This document shows positions 25,895 to 37,078 of a stretch of DNA of 64,000 nt, piece after piece; the first letter of the stretch is position 1, and every line of letters begins with the position of its first letter. A model generated the notes under the pieces. The model was not told where the DNA came from. It did not search any database and was given only the letters and a program-made list of their open reading frames with translations. Both the position numbers and the translations under genes were made by a program. The stretch covers positions 310,001-374,000 of the forward strand of contig CM034099.1 of assembly GCA_019914945.1 (NCBI GenBank), read 5' to 3'. The stretch is from Typha latifolia (Eukaryota; Streptophyta; Magnoliopsida; Poales; Typhaceae).

Positions 25895-26978
25895 ATGAAG
25901 AGGCCAGCCCAATGGGAAAAATCGCTTGCTGTATCTTCTGATGATTCTTCCGACTCTGATTCTGAAGACAATGCCGGCTTAAAGAATGAAAACGGTAGAC
26001 CTGGTCAGTCATCAAAAGATATTAAGTTTGAAGGTTTGCTCTCTTGATTTCATGATATCCAATTGATTCTTTATGCTTATCTGTTGTATTAACTTGTGAA
26101 CAGATTTATCTGATGCTAGTTATATGCTGTATTATAAAATTAGATATTGAAAAATGTTTCTAGTGATATCGCAGATAAATTTAGACAACTAAATGCAACT
26201 CTGGACAGCATATCTGATATTGATCTACTTTTTCTTTTTATGTTGTTATGTGTGCTTAGCGATAGATCAAAATTTCTTTGCTATCCTTATATCCTGAAAT
26301 GGTATTCTGACCCTTGTTTTCATATACTCCAGTTCCTTTTCTATGAAGTTCAGATAGGGCTAGTGTTGTTTTGGATGCTCGTCAATTATCAGATAAGTTA
26401 ATACTTTGTACAAGTGGAACGTTGTGGAAGAGTTCCCTTTGTTTAATGCTAATCAATGTTGACACCTTAGGTGACCTCGCCAGTTGAATGTTAGGTTGAG
26501 TATATAGGTTAAACAGCTCATTTCAAAATCCGGGAATCACTTGCAGGCTAGTTTACCTCTTCGTGCACTGTCCTTATTGTGTCCTAATGCTGCAGGTGTA
26601 CTTATCAGAAAGGCAGAGATGTATCAAGAGTATATGAAGCACATCCCAATTCCTGCTCACCGGGGTTCTGTCATTCCATTCACATCTTGGGAGGGACTAG
26701 CCAAATCGGTGAAGCAGTTATATGGGCAGCCATTACATTATCTCACCAACATCCTCCTGAAACAGTGGGACCAACTGAGAGTTGGGTCTGATGATGAGCA
26801 CCAGTCACTGGATGCTATCATTCATCCTGTCAAAGCTGAGGCCCTTATATGGGTCACAGAAGAAGTCCATAGGCTCACATCTTCCAAGTACCATTTAGCT
26901 AAACTGTGGGCTTCTGATCCAATGTACCATGCCTATATTGATCCCATATTCCCATCAACATTGACCCTAGCAAACTAA
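25895..26978 (+). CDS. RDM1: RDM1, RNA-directed DNA methylation 1
   Basis: Small plant-specific protein of the DDR complex (DRD1-DMS3-RDM1), which helps RNA polymerase V transcribe at RNA-directed DNA methylation targets in the nucleus. Two coding exons, 25895-26033 and 26596-26978, join in phase 1 (GAAG|GTTTGC donor, GCTGCAG acceptor) to give 173 aa; Arabidopsis RDM1 has 163. The N-terminus ([10 protein letters not shown], then a Ser/Asp-rich stretch) is variable in the family. From residue 47 the conserved domain is clear: [36 protein letters not shown], then [19 protein letters not shown] and [13 protein letters not shown] near the end. No lesion was seen. The DYW PPR gene lies about 1.6 kb downstream in tail-to-tail orientation, as in Arabidopsis (from memory). 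Confidence 0.95.
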
Positions 26979-27186
26979 CACCATGTTTCGGCCTGCTTTA
27001 ACCTCAGAGATTTAAGTTCCTATCTGCTGTTATAACTTGTATTTCTTCTTTTTTTTACTTTTTATCAATTTTGTATGCTTGTGAAGTGTAAATTTTTTAG
27101 ATCAATGTGAATGATTTTTATAATTGGTATAGCATTTTTCTCTTTTATTATGGCTGGCTTGACATTGGTTTTAGCTCCATGAACAG

Positions 27187-27590
27187 CAGCTATCGCCAGA
27201 AAGAGGAAACACGGTGGTATGGACTATAATGCTTTAAGAAGACATGGGTACAAGGGCGGGCCTTCAGTATTGAAGGTTCCCCCTCCAAAGGTTGAAGAGA
27301 AAGAGCAAGACTGGTCCTGGTCAACGGGCAAACAAAATGATGCCAAAGACAAGGTCATTGAGGAGTCCTATGAAGATCGTGAGCGTACTAGAGCTGCATT
27401 AGCTCAAGGTGAGAAGTTACTGGGTGTGCAAACAAACTTGCAAGCAAACAAGGAGAGGAAGAGCCAATCCTTCTCACAAAAGGAGAAGCGGAAGAGAGAC
27501 CTCGGTCAGGCCAGCAGGGGAAAGAACTATGTTGAAGAGGAAAAGAGGCTGTTGAGAGAGAGTGGTGTCTATTCTGGTTTTGATTCCTGA
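27187..27590 (+). CDS. Conserved plant protein of unknown function, 3' exon
   Basis: A clean coding exon with no recognised enzyme domain. Open sequence begins at 27183 and the best acceptor is GAACAG|CAGC at 27187. It then reads AIARKRKHGG, MDYNALRRHGYKGGPSVLKV, a PPPK motif and EKEQDWSWSTG. A charged stretch follows (YEDRERTRAALAQGEKLLGV, QKEKRKRDLGQASRGKNYVE), ending LLRESGVYSGFDS. The low hydrophobicity and basic/acidic mix suggest a nuclear or RNA-associated protein, but this is inference. Translation could start at the in-frame ATG at 27219 (123 aa) or come from an upstream exon. The RDM1 first exon is in compatible phase for splicing to 27187. It starts about 210 bp after the RDM1 stop on the same strand. 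Confidence 0.7.
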
Positions 27591-28543
27591 CGACATTCAG
27601 CAGGGCTTCCCATTTTCGCAAAAAGAACCACATTCAGCAAGTCGCAGGAATACAGTAACTTTACTGAATTTACGAGCTGAAACTCCTGTGTGCCTTTTGT
27701 ACTTTCTTGCAATATAATTTGTAGTAGACACTGTTTCTTGCATTCATAATCTGGAAGTGTCAGAAGTTTTTCAATATTAGTTAGTCAATGATATCTGAAT
27801 CCACTTTTCTGCATTGTGTGTAATAAAATTCTTAGTGCTTGCTGTTAGTGTGAGTAAACAATATTGCTGAAAAATGAGGCAAAGGTTTGTCCTACAAAAT
27901 TGAAGTTTTGAGTTCTTAGGCATCAAATCGTTAGCATATGAATTTATGCCTCTGCACTTGGAGCCCCATTTTTTGTGATCTAGCACTTGGATTTTGACAG
28001 TCAGGACAAGTATGGTTAGGTAAGTATGAAAAGTATACAGGACTTTCCAGCAGAAAATTTCAGCACTTGTGTCTTTAACTGCCCATCCTAGTTGGGTAGT
28101 TATACATGTAATATGTAGAAATACAAAAAAAATTCGTCAACAGAAATATGGCCTTCCGGGCAATCCTGTTTGCTGTAAATTGCTGTTCCTGATAAATGAC
28201 ACTATACAGATAAGGGCATTGAGTTGCAGAGTTCTCCTTTAAATACCCATGAACCTCCAGTCCATGCACTGCATTCTTTTCATTACGCAACTTCTATTTG
28301 TTCAGACGGATTCCTTGAGCAGGGTTTTATCAGGCCCGGCGTTAAAAAAGTTACAGGCTGGCAATGTTCCCTAATATGTTAGAGAGTTACCTCAGAAGCA
28401 GCCAGCTCAAGCACTATGGAGCTTCATTTCCAGTTGCCGCACTATGTGAAAATCCAAGGCAAACCTTCCCTCAGTTCATGGTGTGGCTGTATAATGTTCT
28501 GCATCCAGGTTAACTACTACAAGATTTCTCAATAATTAACCTT

Positions 28544-31054
28544 TCACCAGTAATCCTTGCAAGAACATACTCCATTTCTAAAATGATGGAATCTGTTGTT
28601 ATCCCTTATTGTAATTTCTCGGCCATAGACTTTGGAAACAAGCTTCATGAATGAGTGGCAATCAGCACATATCCTTAAGTTCTTGATAACACGAATTGGC
28701 ACTCCTCGACTTGTGCTAATCAATCCAAATGCTACAGCCATCTTCTCACTATGAAGACTAAGTAGATCTTCCTTTTCTTCGTCATCAACATTAGTTAGTA
28801 CACGAGCCAAGTCAGGCACATAACCAGCAGTTGAAATACTTCCACCTATCTGATGGAGCATCTGAGCTATCAGATCCATTTCAGGATGTGACTTGTCACT
28901 CGAAGTAAATTCATGGATGGTTCCATCAACCTCAATCAAGCTGGACCCAGTAGCCTTTTGAATTCCTTTCTCCTTCATATATGTCCTCACCTTGGCAACA
29001 TCTTCCCATCTTCCTTCTGAAGCATATGTGTTCGAGAGAAGCACATGAGCTCCACTTGTATCAGGAGCCAGTTTTAGAATTTGTTTGGTTGCGTACTCTG
29101 CTATTTCAAGGTCATGGTGAATGTGACTAGCAGCTAATAATGTCCTCCAAATGACATCATTAGGTTCCATTGGCATGCTCTCAATGAGGGAGCACGCTTC
29201 TTCTAAGAAACCTGCACGGCCAAGAAGATCTACCATACAACCATAATGAACAATTTTGGGGGAGAAGTTGTAATCTGTGCTCATTGACCGGAAAAACTTG
29301 CGACCCTCTTCGACTAGCCCTCCATGACTGCATGCAGTAAGGACAACAGCAAACGTCAAACCATCTGGTTTCAAACCATGCTCAATCATTTTGGCAAAAG
29401 TCTCTAGTGCTTCTACTCCGTTGCCCTCACAGGCCATCGCACCTATTGCTGCAGTCCAAGCAGGGACATCTTTGATTTGCATTTTGTCAAAAATGTGCTT
29501 TGAGCTTCTTGAATCACCACATCTAGCAAACATATCAATCAATGTTGTCTCTAGTTTAGTATCACATAGAATTTCCTTCCAGTTGATATAGCTATAGATC
29601 CACTTCGCAAGATTAAGAGAACCTAGGTACCCACATGCAGAAGCAACACTAACGATAGTTGTGCTGTCAGGCTTCATGCCCAAAAGCTGCATTGTTATGA
29701 ATAGCTCAATAGCCTCCTCAAACTGACTGTTCTGTGCCAAAGCACTGATCATTGTGTTCCAGGATACCAGATCTCTGCTAGGCATCATGCTGAAATGCTG
29801 CCAAGCAGAAACATCATCACCATTGTTAACAAAACCACTTAAAACAGTGTTCCAAGATACTATGGTCTTGTTATGCATCATATGGAAAACTGTGCATGCA
29901 GCATTTGGCTCCAGACATTTCATGTACATGTCAATGACGGAATTGCTCACAACATCCCAAACATCTAATCTGTTTCTCATAACATAACCATGTAATTCTT
30001 TTCCAAGCCTAAGATTGCCCAATTGTGCAGATACAGATAAACCAGCAAGTACGGTCACCCTATCTGGCCTTATCTCAGAAGTCAACATTTCATTGAAGAC
30101 ACAAAGAGCCTCCTTTGTCATTCCATGGCGTGCATAAGTTGACACCATTGTGTTCCAGAGAACAATGTCTCGGTCAGTGCACTCATCGAAGAGCTGCTTT
30201 GCTCTTTCCACAGCTCCACAAATCATATACATGTCGACAACCGAGTTCATCAAAGTGCTAAACCCTATTCCAGAATCCACAATGAAAGTGCATATCTTCT
30301 CCCCTTGCTCGAGATCCTGCAACCTAGCACAAGCTGAAAGCACGCAGGCCATGGTAACCGCATTGGGTCTGACCCTACCATCCCTTACCATGACATAAAA
30401 CAAAGAGATAGCCTTTTGTGGGTCATCTCCACGAGCATAACCATCAATTAGAGTGGTCCAAGAGACGACATTTCTCTCATGCAATGCGTCGAACACCCTT
30501 TGGGCAGAAGCCATTTGCCCACGTTCCCCGTAGAAATAAATCAAAGTGTTCTGCAAAAAAAGATCACTTTCTACTCCAAATTTAATTACAACCCCATGCA
30601 ACTGTTCTCCTTCCTCAAAAGCTGAGACCTTTAAGCAAGCCGCAAGCAACGGAGGGAAAGTGAAGTTATCAGGCACGACTCCAAGACAAACCATGCGAAG
30701 ATAGAGCGCGATAGCTTCGTCAGCATAACCCATAGAAGAGTATCCTCTAATGATAGAGTTCCACAAGAAGAGGTTGGCTTCCTCTTCTATACCCAAGAAC
30801 TCAAAGGTCTTCATCGCATAATCCAAGCTATCCGGAGTAGCTATTCTTGAATAGCCGGCAATAAGCTTCGAGGTGGGGGAGGGGAATTGGAGGAGGCCGG
30901 TCACCGTCATGTGGCCATGGATTTGGCTTACTTCTTTGAGATTCGTGCAGAGTTTGAGTAACGTAGTTGTGGAATCGCCATGAGTAGCCTCTGGGAGGGA
31001 GTGTTTTTTGGGAGAGGTTGGAGATGGAGATGACGAGACGGTGATGGTTGCCAT
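28544..31054 (-). CDS. DYW-type pentatricopeptide repeat protein (YS1-like)
   Basis: Intronless gene for an 836-aa PLS-class PPR protein, probably an organellar C-to-U RNA editing factor. After an N-terminal leader (residues 1 to about 45, Ser/Thr/Pro-rich, plausible plastid transit peptide) come repeated PPR units such as NVVSWTTLIDGYARG, DIVLWNTMVSTYARHGM, TIVSWNTVLSGFVNNG and DVPAWTAAIGAMACEG, then E and E+ regions. The C-terminal DYW deaminase domain keeps the HSEK zinc/catalytic motif (LHSEKMAVAFGLI), the CADCH cysteine pair and the terminal CSCKDYW. Repeat order and the variant sequence MMPSRDLVSWNTMISAL resemble Arabidopsis At3g22690 (YELLOW SEEDLINGS 1). Adjacency to RDM1 supports this. 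No frameshift or internal stop. Confidence 0.93.
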   Translation of the reverse strand: MATITVSSSPSPTSPKKHSLPEATHGDSTTTLLKLCTNLKEVSQIHGHMTVTGLLQFPSPTSKLIAGYSRIATPDSLDYAMKTFEFLGIEEEANLFLWNSIIRGYSSMGYADEAIALYLRMVCLGVVPDNFTFPPLLAACLKVSAFEEGEQLHGVVIKFGVESDLFLQNTLIYFYGERGQMASAQRVFDALHERNVVSWTTLIDGYARGDDPQKAISLFYVMVRDGRVRPNAVTMACVLSACARLQDLEQGEKICTFIVDSGIGFSTLMNSVVDMYMICGAVERAKQLFDECTDRDIVLWNTMVSTYARHGMTKEALCVFNEMLTSEIRPDRVTVLAGLSVSAQLGNLRLGKELHGYVMRNRLDVWDVVSNSVIDMYMKCLEPNAACTVFHMMHNKTIVSWNTVLSGFVNNGDDVSAWQHFSMMPSRDLVSWNTMISALAQNSQFEEAIELFITMQLLGMKPDSTTIVSVASACGYLGSLNLAKWIYSYINWKEILCDTKLETTLIDMFARCGDSRSSKHIFDKMQIKDVPAWTAAIGAMACEGNGVEALETFAKMIEHGLKPDGLTFAVVLTACSHGGLVEEGRKFFRSMSTDYNFSPKIVHYGCMVDLLGRAGFLEEACSLIESMPMEPNDVIWRTLLAASHIHHDLEIAEYATKQILKLAPDTSGAHVLLSNTYASEGRWEDVAKVRTYMKEKGIQKATGSSLIEVDGTIHEFTSSDKSHPEMDLIAQMLHQIGGSISTAGYVPDLARVLTNVDDEEKEDLLSLHSEKMAVAFGLISTSRGVPIRVIKNLRICADCHSFMKLVSKVYGREITIRDNNRFHHFRNGVCSCKDYW

Positions 31055-32047
31055 CGGACGGAGGGAGGAATACGGGGAGGATGTGGGTTTCAGGATTGAG
31101 ATCTACAAGGCGTAGCAGTTTCTATCTCTTAACAGATAAATCGGCATCTGCTCTATCTCAAAAGGCGAGTTCATCGATTACCTTACGTTGCAGACTCCTG
31201 GACGAATCGGCACTAGAAGCCGCCGATTTCCTATGCATCGACGACATTGTGAAGAAACTTTTAAAACACAACTCCTCCATGTATCCAGGATTGTAGTAGG
31301 AAAGCCAAATTTAATCTTACCATCAAGAATTTAGAAAACACGTGCAACCATTTCTTCTGTTCCCTTCTTTTTATTATTTTATTTTATTCTTCATATGCGA
31401 AGCTTCTTCTTTTCCCCTTTTTTGATTCAAATTGGTGAAATTTAATTGACTTAAAATTTTAGTTTCATCAGTGAAATAAATTCCTACCTTGTTCTAAACA
31501 ATAAGATTAGATGAATTTTATTCCAATTTCATTATTTTTCAAACAGTGTGAATTCATTTTCAAATGAAATCAATTGCATTCCATCTAAATTTAATTTCAA
31601 ACTTACCCTTAAGGGAAGAGTTTTCACTAGAATTGAATGTACTCATCTCATACTTAGAGATTAGTACAAGGATTGCTCATTTGCCACAGTGACAATCCTA
31701 ATATCCTCATATATCTCCAAAGTTGCTATCTAAGCATATTTATTCTTAGTAAAACTATACGTAGATCTAAACACAAATATCCACTTAATACAGCAATACA
31801 TTTATTCTCTCTCTCAAAGAAAAGCATTGCATTTCTTTTCAAGAAAGCACAAAATGAAGCATAATTACTGCTCTAGAGTCATCCATTTAAAGCCTAAGTT
31901 TGCACTCTCTCTCTCTCTAAAAAAAATATACTGAACATACTAACTAGAATATCCTTGTAATGCCTGAAGAAGTCAAATGATAACATTCTTCTGAAAGATT
32001 CAGCAACTTCTAGTGTTAACTCAGGATCAGCAGTGTTTGAAAGCTTG
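31055..32047. other. Spacer between PPR and HMT genes
   Basis: 5' flank of the PPR gene and 3' flank of HMT, both transcribed leftwards. AT-rich from about 31310. A short CT run lies near 31905-31917. No supported gene. Confidence 0.5.
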
Positions 32048-35000
32048 TCAAAAGTATGACAGATGATCCGGATCCGCTTTAGGAACTTTAGATTCTCGCA
32101 GAGCCCTTGATATGGCTCTTATGGTGCGTGGAGTTGTTCTACAGCAACCTCCTATGAGGGAGGCTCCAGCCTCGTGCCATTTAGTAACATGTGGAACAAA
32201 ATCTTCATCTTGAACACTTGATGCCTGCCAACAGTACGGAAATGCAATTAGTGGGTGTAATGTTCTTTTTCACACAAACAACACATATGAAATCCTTGGA
32301 AAATATAAGATTTAGATTCAAGGCTCTCTGGGCTATCGGACTGAATGATTTCTAATAAACTTTCTGAAGTACAATAACCAGCAACTACATTAACATAGGA
32401 GTCCCGCAGGTCCGTACTTTTGGGAGAATGGCATAGTAAAGGAGGGCAGAATAATGAGGATAGTATGGAATAACTGATAATATCAGTGTCACATCAAGAG
32501 AATCTTGCAGAAGTTGGAGAGTCAACAAGAACAACAAAACGTGAATCCAACTACTTGGTTAAGTTGTGAGTAGAGAGTTGCTCCCAGTTAGTCAAATTAG
32601 AAGCCACTATACAAAGAAATTACGTCTGATATAATGCAATATCATAGGAACAATCATGTGAAACCATAAAAAAAAAGGTCTTAAAAGTTTTCTTTGCATC
32701 TTGAGAAAGTTTTAAAGTGGAAAGGCAAACAAATTGGAAAATAGATATTCTGACAAATGGAAAAGAAAAGACAGTGTGCATTAACTGCAAATCTAAAAGA
32801 GATTGAATATAATTGGACCATGGCTCTAGATATAAAAAATTAGTTAAAAGAGGATACAATCAGACCATGACCCTAGTGATGTCAGACAGACCAAGAATTA
32901 ACTCAATCCATGAATTAAAGAATCCAGATTTAAATTGACAAAGAAGAGCCTATCTTTCTTTCTCTTATGTTACACTAAAAGTTCTTATAGGAAGCAACAA
33001 ACAAAAAAATCATTATATTTAGTGGAAGACCAGAACAAGTTCTCAGTCATCCTAACCAAAACTCAAGAATGCAAACTCACCAGCCATTCCTTTTTCTCAG
33101 CATCATAGCTCTCTCCGCTGTTTGGATAGACCAATATTGGTTTATTTGTCGCCTGTAGTTCATAAGAAATACATCATACTTCAAGTAAAAAGGTATTTCT
33201 TCTTTAATGTGAAAACTGAAAAGCTCAAATTAGAGAATTACATCATATATGTGTTTATGTAGTATTATTAAAGAATACAATTTAGAGAGCTAACAGAAGT
33301 TGGATTAGCAATAGAACCTTTCGAAGAGTTAGAATTGAGGTTTGAACAATTCTTGGCGGAGTGCAGTTGACTCCAACTGCAACAATGTTCTTACATGAAT
33401 CAGCAATAGAAGCACACTCGATCAAAGTATCTCCACTGACAACATCAATTCCATCCTTTGAACTAAAAGAAAGCCATGCTGGTATATCTATATTACATTC
33501 CTTTAGTAGCTCAACATATGCCTGCAAAATCACAAGCATCATATAGAATAACTGAACTAATCATATTAGCAGTATGCTACAAAATGTGGAGTGACCTGAC
33601 ACAGATTCTCTGGAAATAAGATATGCATGTTTACTAGCAGACCAATGTCAGTATACTACGGATGAAACTTGAGTTTTTTCCCCCATCTTGGAGGCAGATT
33701 ATCTTCTTCTTTTTTATCTTTCTTTATCATCTCAATATTGTAGAGCGATAATTCAACTCACTGTGATAATTATTGTGTTAAATTGATTTACACAAAATTT
33801 AATCTATAATAACTTAGAAAGCACTAAAGCAATCACCGCAGAGTTCCTTAAGATGTAACAAGAAAACATATCTAATGCAGCCATAAATTAATTAAGAAAG
33901 CTAGATACGTGCACTAGGAACAGATGAATAATCTACTACCTGTGCTTCTAATTTGTTTGGAATCGTTTCAAAAGCGATTAAATCAGGGCCTGCTTCTGAA
34001 AGAACTTCAAGTCTTCTCCTGTGAAAATCTTTAAGAACATCCACGGTAACTTCCTTGCCATAATCACCACTACAATATTGCATATAATCAGAGATGCAGA
34101 AAGAAGACCCTCTAAACGAACACAGTATATGAATGCTTTAAAAAACTTACATATATTCAGAACCATCAGCTAGATATGCTCCATAACTCCCTACTGATGC
34201 TGCAATCAATATAGGATGCTTTCCCGAGGCCATTTGGTATTCAGACGCATTGCAAGATTTATCTGAGCATTTCTTCAGAAATATCTCTCGTGCTTCAAGT
34301 GCAATTTCAACACTTTTTCGCAATAGTGCTTCACTTTCCTCCCGCGAAAAGCCTCTTGACTCAAATCCCTGAATTGTAGCCTGCATTATCCAAGACGCTC
34401 AAAATTATATATTTCCCTGAAAATTATCTTGTACAAAAGAGTAAAAAGGAGTAATAACTACCTGATAGGATGCTGTTATCACAATGTTTGCACCTGCTTC
34501 AAGGAAGTCTACATGAACCTGTTTCGGTAATATAAAGAAATAAAAGGAAAATAAGCTTTTAGAAAATAAGGACAATAGAAAATTAATGCGACCATCAATG
34601 AACTTTAACTGGATTAAAATCTTTGGAGTTGTAATTTCACAAGAAGAACAATATAATATCATATTTCATATCCTCGAATATTTATGCTTAACTAAATTGC
34701 GAATCCATGAATCTACTACATCATACCTAGCCAAAATCTCACACGTGATCTTGTGAAATTAAAGTATATGTATATCAAAAACATCCATCTACTCTTTCAC
34801 AGAAGACATCCAACGCTGCGTTTCTTATTAAAACCTCAGGATTCAGCAGAACCTAAAAAGATTCAAACTTCACTGAATATGCGAAGGAAGAAAAGGGGAA
34901 AAAATGCCTTCTTGACGAGATCAGGGCAGGTAAAGAGACACTTGGCGCTCCAAAGTGGGTCTTTCAAATCCGCGCCGTTGGCTTCGAGCTCCGTCGCGAG

Positions 35001-35084
35001 CCCGCCGTCCGTCACGGCACAGCCCCCTGTTTCCCGGAGGAAAGCTCTCATCTGAGCCATCGGATCAATCGACACGGATCCCAT
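32048..35084 (-). CDS. HMT: Homocysteine S-methyltransferase
   Basis: Transfers a methyl group from S-methylmethionine (or S-adenosylmethionine) to homocysteine to make methionine, part of the SMM cycle; zinc-dependent. Seven exons: 35084-34908, 34518-34462, 34380-34151, 34069-33940, 33521-33318, 33152-33081 and 32224-32048, giving 348 aa, within the usual plant range. The TDGGLATELE motif is at 25-34. The three zinc-ligand cysteines are present: C251 in VGVNCTPP, and C317 and C318 in LIGGCCRTTP. The first ATG in frame was chosen as start because the upstream codons are not initiators. The exon 1 donor appears to be GC (AAGAAG|GCATTT) rather than GT; all other junctions are GT-AG. Arabidopsis relatives are HMT3 (At3g22740) and HMT2 (At3g63250), each next to a Raf-like kinase as here. 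Confidence 0.95.
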
Positions 35085-35548
35085 AACATCCAAAGAGAGA
35101 GGTCACAAATGCCGCGCTACGTTTCATCTGTCTCTCTCGTCCTTGGTTTTATAGCGGGAAGGACAAAATGGGACTCCGGGAAAGCCCATGGGGTTATTGT
35201 GGGAATAACGTAGAGAAATTTCAAAGTAGGTAGATTTGAATACGCTGACCGCTGGTTTGAATAAAGTGACAGAGAAAAATGAGCCAAGTTTAGAGTAGGT
35301 GGTGGAATACTATAATCTCTATTGGATGGATGGATGGATGGATGGATGATGATGGTAGCATAACATTATTTCTCCTTATTTTGTGTAAAATTATAGGCTT
35401 CTCGGGAGCTATTTATCTTACCTGTATACTCTTTAGAGTAGAGTTGGTAATGCTCATAAATATTTAGGATACTCTAAATTAAATACCCACCAGGAAGTAG
35501 TTGGTAATCCGTTATTTTGTTAGGTGAGATATGTTCCACCATCACCTA

Positions 35549-35580
<32 letters not shown>

Positions 35581-36380
35581 CGTGTGACTTTTACAATTTA
35601 ATTATATTTTATTTTTTTATAAATAATAATAAATTTTAGTAAATTATGTGCACTTTATTATAATAAAATATGCTTAGACTATAAAAAAATATATACACTC
35701 AGTTTAAAATCCAATATTGCTAATTAAAAAGATAATTGTAAAGGCCCCTGTATCTCATTCATACAAAAAGACATTAGATTGCAAAACTATATTTTAGGCT
35801 TCCCAACTTATATCCTCTCTTTTTTTCTTTCATAAGTCTTCTTTCTTTTTTATCTTTATTAATGTGTTTTTCAAGTTTTCTAGTTATCCCTTTAAAACTA
35901 GTTGTGCTTGCACGTTAAGTTAACTGTGTTGTTTTTCTTTTTCTTTTTGGAAGAACGGTATGCTATGGGAGTTGGAGTAAAGTTTTGCTCTGTTTTTAGC
36001 TCCAAAGAATGAAGTCAAAGCAAGGGTAGATTCAATTCAAGGGGGATATACTATTGGAGCTGGCTGCAATGAATCTTACAAGAAGATTTGAAATTAATTT
36101 TCTTTCAGAAGAAAGTATTGAACTGATATAACTCAACATTCCTCCATATGAGTGCTGGTTGACCTGATCCCACGATGTACGTATTGCCGTAATATATATG
36201 GTTTAAAAAAATATAGACAAGTAATATCCAACTACAAATTCAAAGGAACTGTTTGACTTAGTCACACGACTTAAAAGTTTTAAAAAAGAACGAGCGAAGT
36301 CAATCTATGATCTAACGAACGAGCGAAGTCAAACCACACACACAGAGACAGAGAGAGAGAGAGGGAGAGAGGTGACATAC
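35085..36380. other. HMT upstream region
   Basis: Promoter region of HMT on the minus strand. It holds a GGAT tetranucleotide run at about 35327-35350, CT and AT runs at about 35549-35580, and a GA-rich run at 36344-36364 next to the duplicated HMT exon. No independent gene seen. Confidence 0.5.
35562..35580. repeat. AT microsatellite after CT run
   Basis: A short CT tract passes directly into an alternating AT tract, about 480-500 bp upstream of the HMT start codon. Confidence 0.8.
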
Positions 36381-36533
36381 CTTCTTGATGAGATCAGGGC
36401 ATGTAAACAGGCACTTGGCGCTCCAGAGTGGGTCCTTCAGATCAGCACCGTTGGCTTCCAGCTCCGTCGCAACCTCGCCGGCGATCACCGCACAACCTGC
36501 TGTTTCCTGGAGCATTCCTTGCATCAGATCCAT
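36381..36533 (-). pseudogene. Duplicated, diverged first exon of HMT
   Basis: A single exon closely matching HMT exon 1. It starts at an ATG (MDLMQGMLQETAGCAV), continues ATELEANGADLKDPLWSAKC and LFTCPDLIKK, and ends with a normal GT donor (AAGAAG|GTATGTC). The open frame extends upstream to an ATG at 36638. The functional TDGG motif has become IAGE, losing the conserved aspartate. No copies of HMT exons 2-7 lie between it and the intact HMT gene 1.3 kb away. The donor is phase 0, the same as HMT exon 1, so splicing to HMT exon 2 at 34518 would keep frame. It may be a relic of a tandem duplication or an alternative first exon. Confidence 0.85.
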
Positions 36534-37078
36534 TACCGACACTTCACCACCAAAACCGAGAGTCGAGTCTCGCGACAAAGGCCGGTCTTCTTCTTCCCTC
36601 TTCGTTACCGGGAAGGGAAAGTGGAATCCTTGGAACAATGTAGGCCCTTTTTGGTTTTACCTTTATCCGGTTCTCAATTTAAAATAGGAAGAGGATGGTC
36701 ATAAATTTTCCGGGAGCATTCTACGGAAAAATTCTTTAAATCCATGGGCCGAGGCCAACAGTAATTGACAGATGGTGTTATGACGTGGCATACTCTACTT
36801 TTGGTTCCATCTGTAGTCGATATTCAGACATCCAGATTTGCCTTGTCACAGTCAATCACCACCATCATTCCACAGTAACGTTTTAGCCCATAGAATAATG
36901 GAGCATTATTGATCTCAAAGGTAAAAGAAACATATTCAGAAACAAGTTCACATATAATGACCAATGCGTAGCATCCTTTCGGCCATATAAAAATGAGACA
37001 CAAAAGGAATAATAGTTGAATCGCATTGGAACCCCCTTTTATCTTTGTAGCACTATCTAAGTGAGTTAACAAAATGTC

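Noticed and set aside
31048..31296. Plus-strand open frame overlapping the PPR start codon
   Set aside because: It lies antisense to the PPR 5' end and leader; no domain or initiation context.
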